The notes under the pieces are model-generated. The model was not told the DNA's origin and did not search any database. It saw only the letters and a list, made by a program, of their open reading frames with translations. A program made the translations under genes and the position numbers. Of a stretch of DNA of 64,000 nt, positions 62,713-64,000 are shown one piece after another. Source of the DNA: Bacteroidota bacterium (GTDB lineage Bacteria > Bacteroidota > Bacteroidia > Cytophagales > Cyclobacteriaceae); assembly GCA_024280115.1 (NCBI GenBank), contig JAJRQT010000202.1:62001-126000 (forward strand). The letters run 5' to 3'. Within the stretch, counting starts at the first letter, position 1. Each line of letters starts with the position of its first letter.

Positions 62713-63681
62713 TTAACCTTTAATAACTTCCAATTGATATTGAAGGTTTTTATTCGGGTGAAATAAAACGATGCCAAATAATACGGATAAATCTCGTAAA
62801 ATCATATATATCATAAAATAGAAGATCCTCCTTGGTAAACTCTTTAACCCCTTGAAAAAAATTGGTGTAATATAAACTAAGATAGCATAGTATTTTATTA
62901 TTGGAATTGACAATAGCGAAAGCAAAAGAAAAATTATAGTATAGTCTTGCTTAATCATAAGTTTGAAGCAATTGCTGTTAAAACTTTTAAATATATGTTC
63001 TCGATATAGCAAAGATCTTGCATAAAGGTGATAACCTTTTTTTAAGAACTCAACAATTCTAGTTTGATTTAAATAACTAATAGTGTGATGATGAACTAGA
63101 AGTAAATTAATCCTTTTAAACGGGTACCCTGCTTTAAAACACCTGAGACCAAATTCAAAATCCTGACTCTTTTTATAATAGTCTCTCATCCCCCCAAGCT
63201 TTGTCCAGAGCTCCTTGCGAACAAGGAAAAGACCTCCTGGTACCCACTGAGTCTCAACTTTTTCATTTGCTTTGAAATTATCTTCTCCAATTTTTTTCCA
63301 AGATGAGTCATAGTATATGTTAATAAACTGTCCTGAGAAAAAATGTTCCTTTTCTAAAAAATTTTGTGTGATTTTATTTTCGAAGAAACCCGGAATAATT
63401 TCCATGTCACCATCAATAAAGAAAAGCCATTCGTATTTAGCGTATCTAGCTCCTACATTTCTTGCAATAGCTGCATTAATTTCACCTTTGATCTTCAAAA
63501 TGTGGTCAACATTAAACTGAAGAGCAATTTGAAGGCTTTCATCATTAGAATCTGAATCGACATAAATTGTCTGAAAATTATAACTGGAAGTAAGCTCATT
63601 CCTACAAGAGTTAATGCTTTCAAAACATTTTTTAAGTTTAAATCCCTCGTTTCTGCCTATGACGACTATGCTTATATCCAT
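62713..63681 (-). CDS. Glycosyltransferase family 2
   Basis: A 322-residue inverting GT-A enzyme. It begins MDISIVVIGRNEGFKLKKCF; TIYVDSDSNDESLQIA and LFFIDGDMEI (D-x-D) form the donor site, and GARYAKYEWLFF is typical. The C-terminal third has hydrophobic segments (IIFLLLSLLSIPIIKYYAIL; FYFMIYMILRDLSVLFGIVL), suggesting membrane attachment. Its start overlaps the end of the polymerase gene by 44 bases, so the two are translationally close. Confidence 0.91.
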   Translation of the reverse strand: MDISIVVIGRNEGFKLKKCFESINSCRNELTSSYNFQTIYVDSDSNDESLQIALQFNVDHILKIKGEINAAIARNVGARYAKYEWLFFIDGDMEIIPGFFENKITQNFLEKEHFFSGQFINIYYDSSWKKIGEDNFKANEKVETQWVPGGLFLVRKELWTKLGGMRDYYKKSQDFEFGLRCFKAGYPFKRINLLLVHHHTISYLNQTRIVEFLKKGYHLYARSLLYREHIFKSFNSNCFKLMIKQDYTIIFLLLSLLSIPIIKYYAILVYITPIFFKGLKSLPRRIFYFMIYMILRDLSVLFGIVLFHPNKNLQYQLEVIKG

Positions 63682-64000
63682 TTATATTTTTAGTTAAGGC
63701 CAAATATTGATCTTTATTTTCTAAAAGCGCAAGAAAATAAACAACGAGTAGCCATGATTGAAAGGACCTTGTTGCTGGATTGTATATACTCCCAATAAAA
63801 AATACAGCAAAAAACAGAAATTTAATTAAAATGTAATTGTAGCTTCTGATTGTTAATGTTTTATAAACATACATTAAAAATGTTAAAATAAACAAAACAA
63901 AAATAATCAAACCTAAAAATCCTCTTTCAGCAATGATGGTGTTGATGTCGTTTTTATATTGATATGGAGTTTTGTTTTTATTATTCTTGAAATCGAATCC
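63638..64000 (-). CDS. Wzy/O-antigen-ligase-like membrane protein, C-terminal part
   Basis: The open frame continues to the window edge without a start, so this is the last part of a gene beginning beyond 64000. The visible end reads ...NDINTIIAERGFLGLIIFVLF followed by two or three more membrane segments and a basic tail (SRHRQKRGI). The T-I-I-A-E-R-G-x-L-G motif before a membrane helix is typical of O-antigen ligase/Wzy polymerases. It would polymerise or ligate the repeat units. Its last 44 bases overlap the glycosyltransferase gene. Confidence 0.65.
   Translation of the reverse strand, partial: GFDFKNNKNKTPYQYKNDINTIIAERGFLGLIIFVLFILTFLMYVYKTLTIRSYNYILIKFLFFAVFFIGSIYNPATRSFQSWLLVVYFLALLENKDQYLALTKNINGYKHSRHRQKRGI

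Noticed and set aside
1..64000. CRISPR array, tRNA or rRNA genes, prophage or insertion sequences
   Set aside because: No regularly spaced repeats, no cloverleaf or rRNA-like stretches and no transposase, integrase or phage structural genes were seen on either strand.

Overview
The window looks like chromosomal DNA of a member of the Bacteroidota, probably a free-living Cytophagia- or Saprospiria-like organism; the class is not resolved. The evidence is AT-rich sequence, a very large protein with a type IX secretion (gliding-motility type) C-terminal domain (38683-41247), a 14-repeat two-component-regulator propeller kinase, DUF2911 and DUF4407 proteins, -7 promoter boxes of the TAnnTTTG type, and short intergenic repeat elements typical of this phylum. 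I see no rRNA, tRNA, CRISPR array, insertion sequence or phage gene.

Layout. 1-11 kb is a mixed housekeeping block: an SDR oxidoreductase, a class A penicillin-binding protein, a GntP permease beside a sulfatase lipoprotein, a DHS-like protein, a DUF4407 membrane protein, inorganic pyrophosphatase, and a frameshifted secreted protein. 11-24 kb is a carbohydrate or polyol catabolic locus. A GntR/UTRA repressor is divergent from a same-strand series: E2 acyltransferase with two peripheral-subunit-binding domains, a fused E1 alpha-beta, a mannitol-1-phosphate-dehydrogenase-like enzyme, a frameshifted four-helix-bundle gene, a PHP-domain protein, a class II aldolase-SDR fusion, a SorE-like dehydrogenase and an FGGY kinase. 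A perfect 22-bp palindrome and a near copy lie in the divergent promoter region and are probably the repressor's operators. GlgX (24.2-26.3 kb) follows.

26-33 kb holds two membrane histidine kinases of different sensor type but similar catalytic ends. Between them is a 57-residue lipoprotein gene with its own well-formed promoter and terminator, and no response regulator is nearby. 33-43 kb is again housekeeping and surface genes: metG, deoC, acylphosphatase, RlmD-type methyltransferase, the T9SS-type protein and a DUF2911-TPR protein.

43.7-64 kb is an exopolysaccharide locus. A polysaccharide-lyase-like lipoprotein lies on the plus strand; everything else is on the minus strand and runs off the right edge: a Wzy-like polymerase (partial), two glycosyltransferases, a PaaK/CapK-like adenylate-forming enzyme, a heparinase II/III-type lyase, a hexapeptide acyltransferase, a DUF354 protein, GDP-mannose/UDP-glucose 6-dehydrogenase (closest to AlgD), an initiating phosphoglycosyltransferase broken by an in-frame TAA, a Wzc-like tyrosine kinase, an SGNH (AlgJ/DltD-like) protein, and a tight four-gene cassette: formyltransferase, amino-acid adenylation enzyme, acyl carrier protein, MBOAT acyltransferase. 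This cassette is the most interesting system here. It has the logic of the Gram-positive dlt operon (activate, load on carrier, transfer across the membrane), but it sits in a Gram-negative uronic-acid polysaccharide locus and includes a formyltransferase. I infer decoration of the polymer with an aminoacyl, possibly N-formyl-aminoacyl, group.

Three genes carry single lesions: a one-base loss in a G run (10727-10730), a one-base loss in a T run (about 17541-17543), and a nonsense codon (54695-54697). The first two fit either real decay or homopolymer assembly error.
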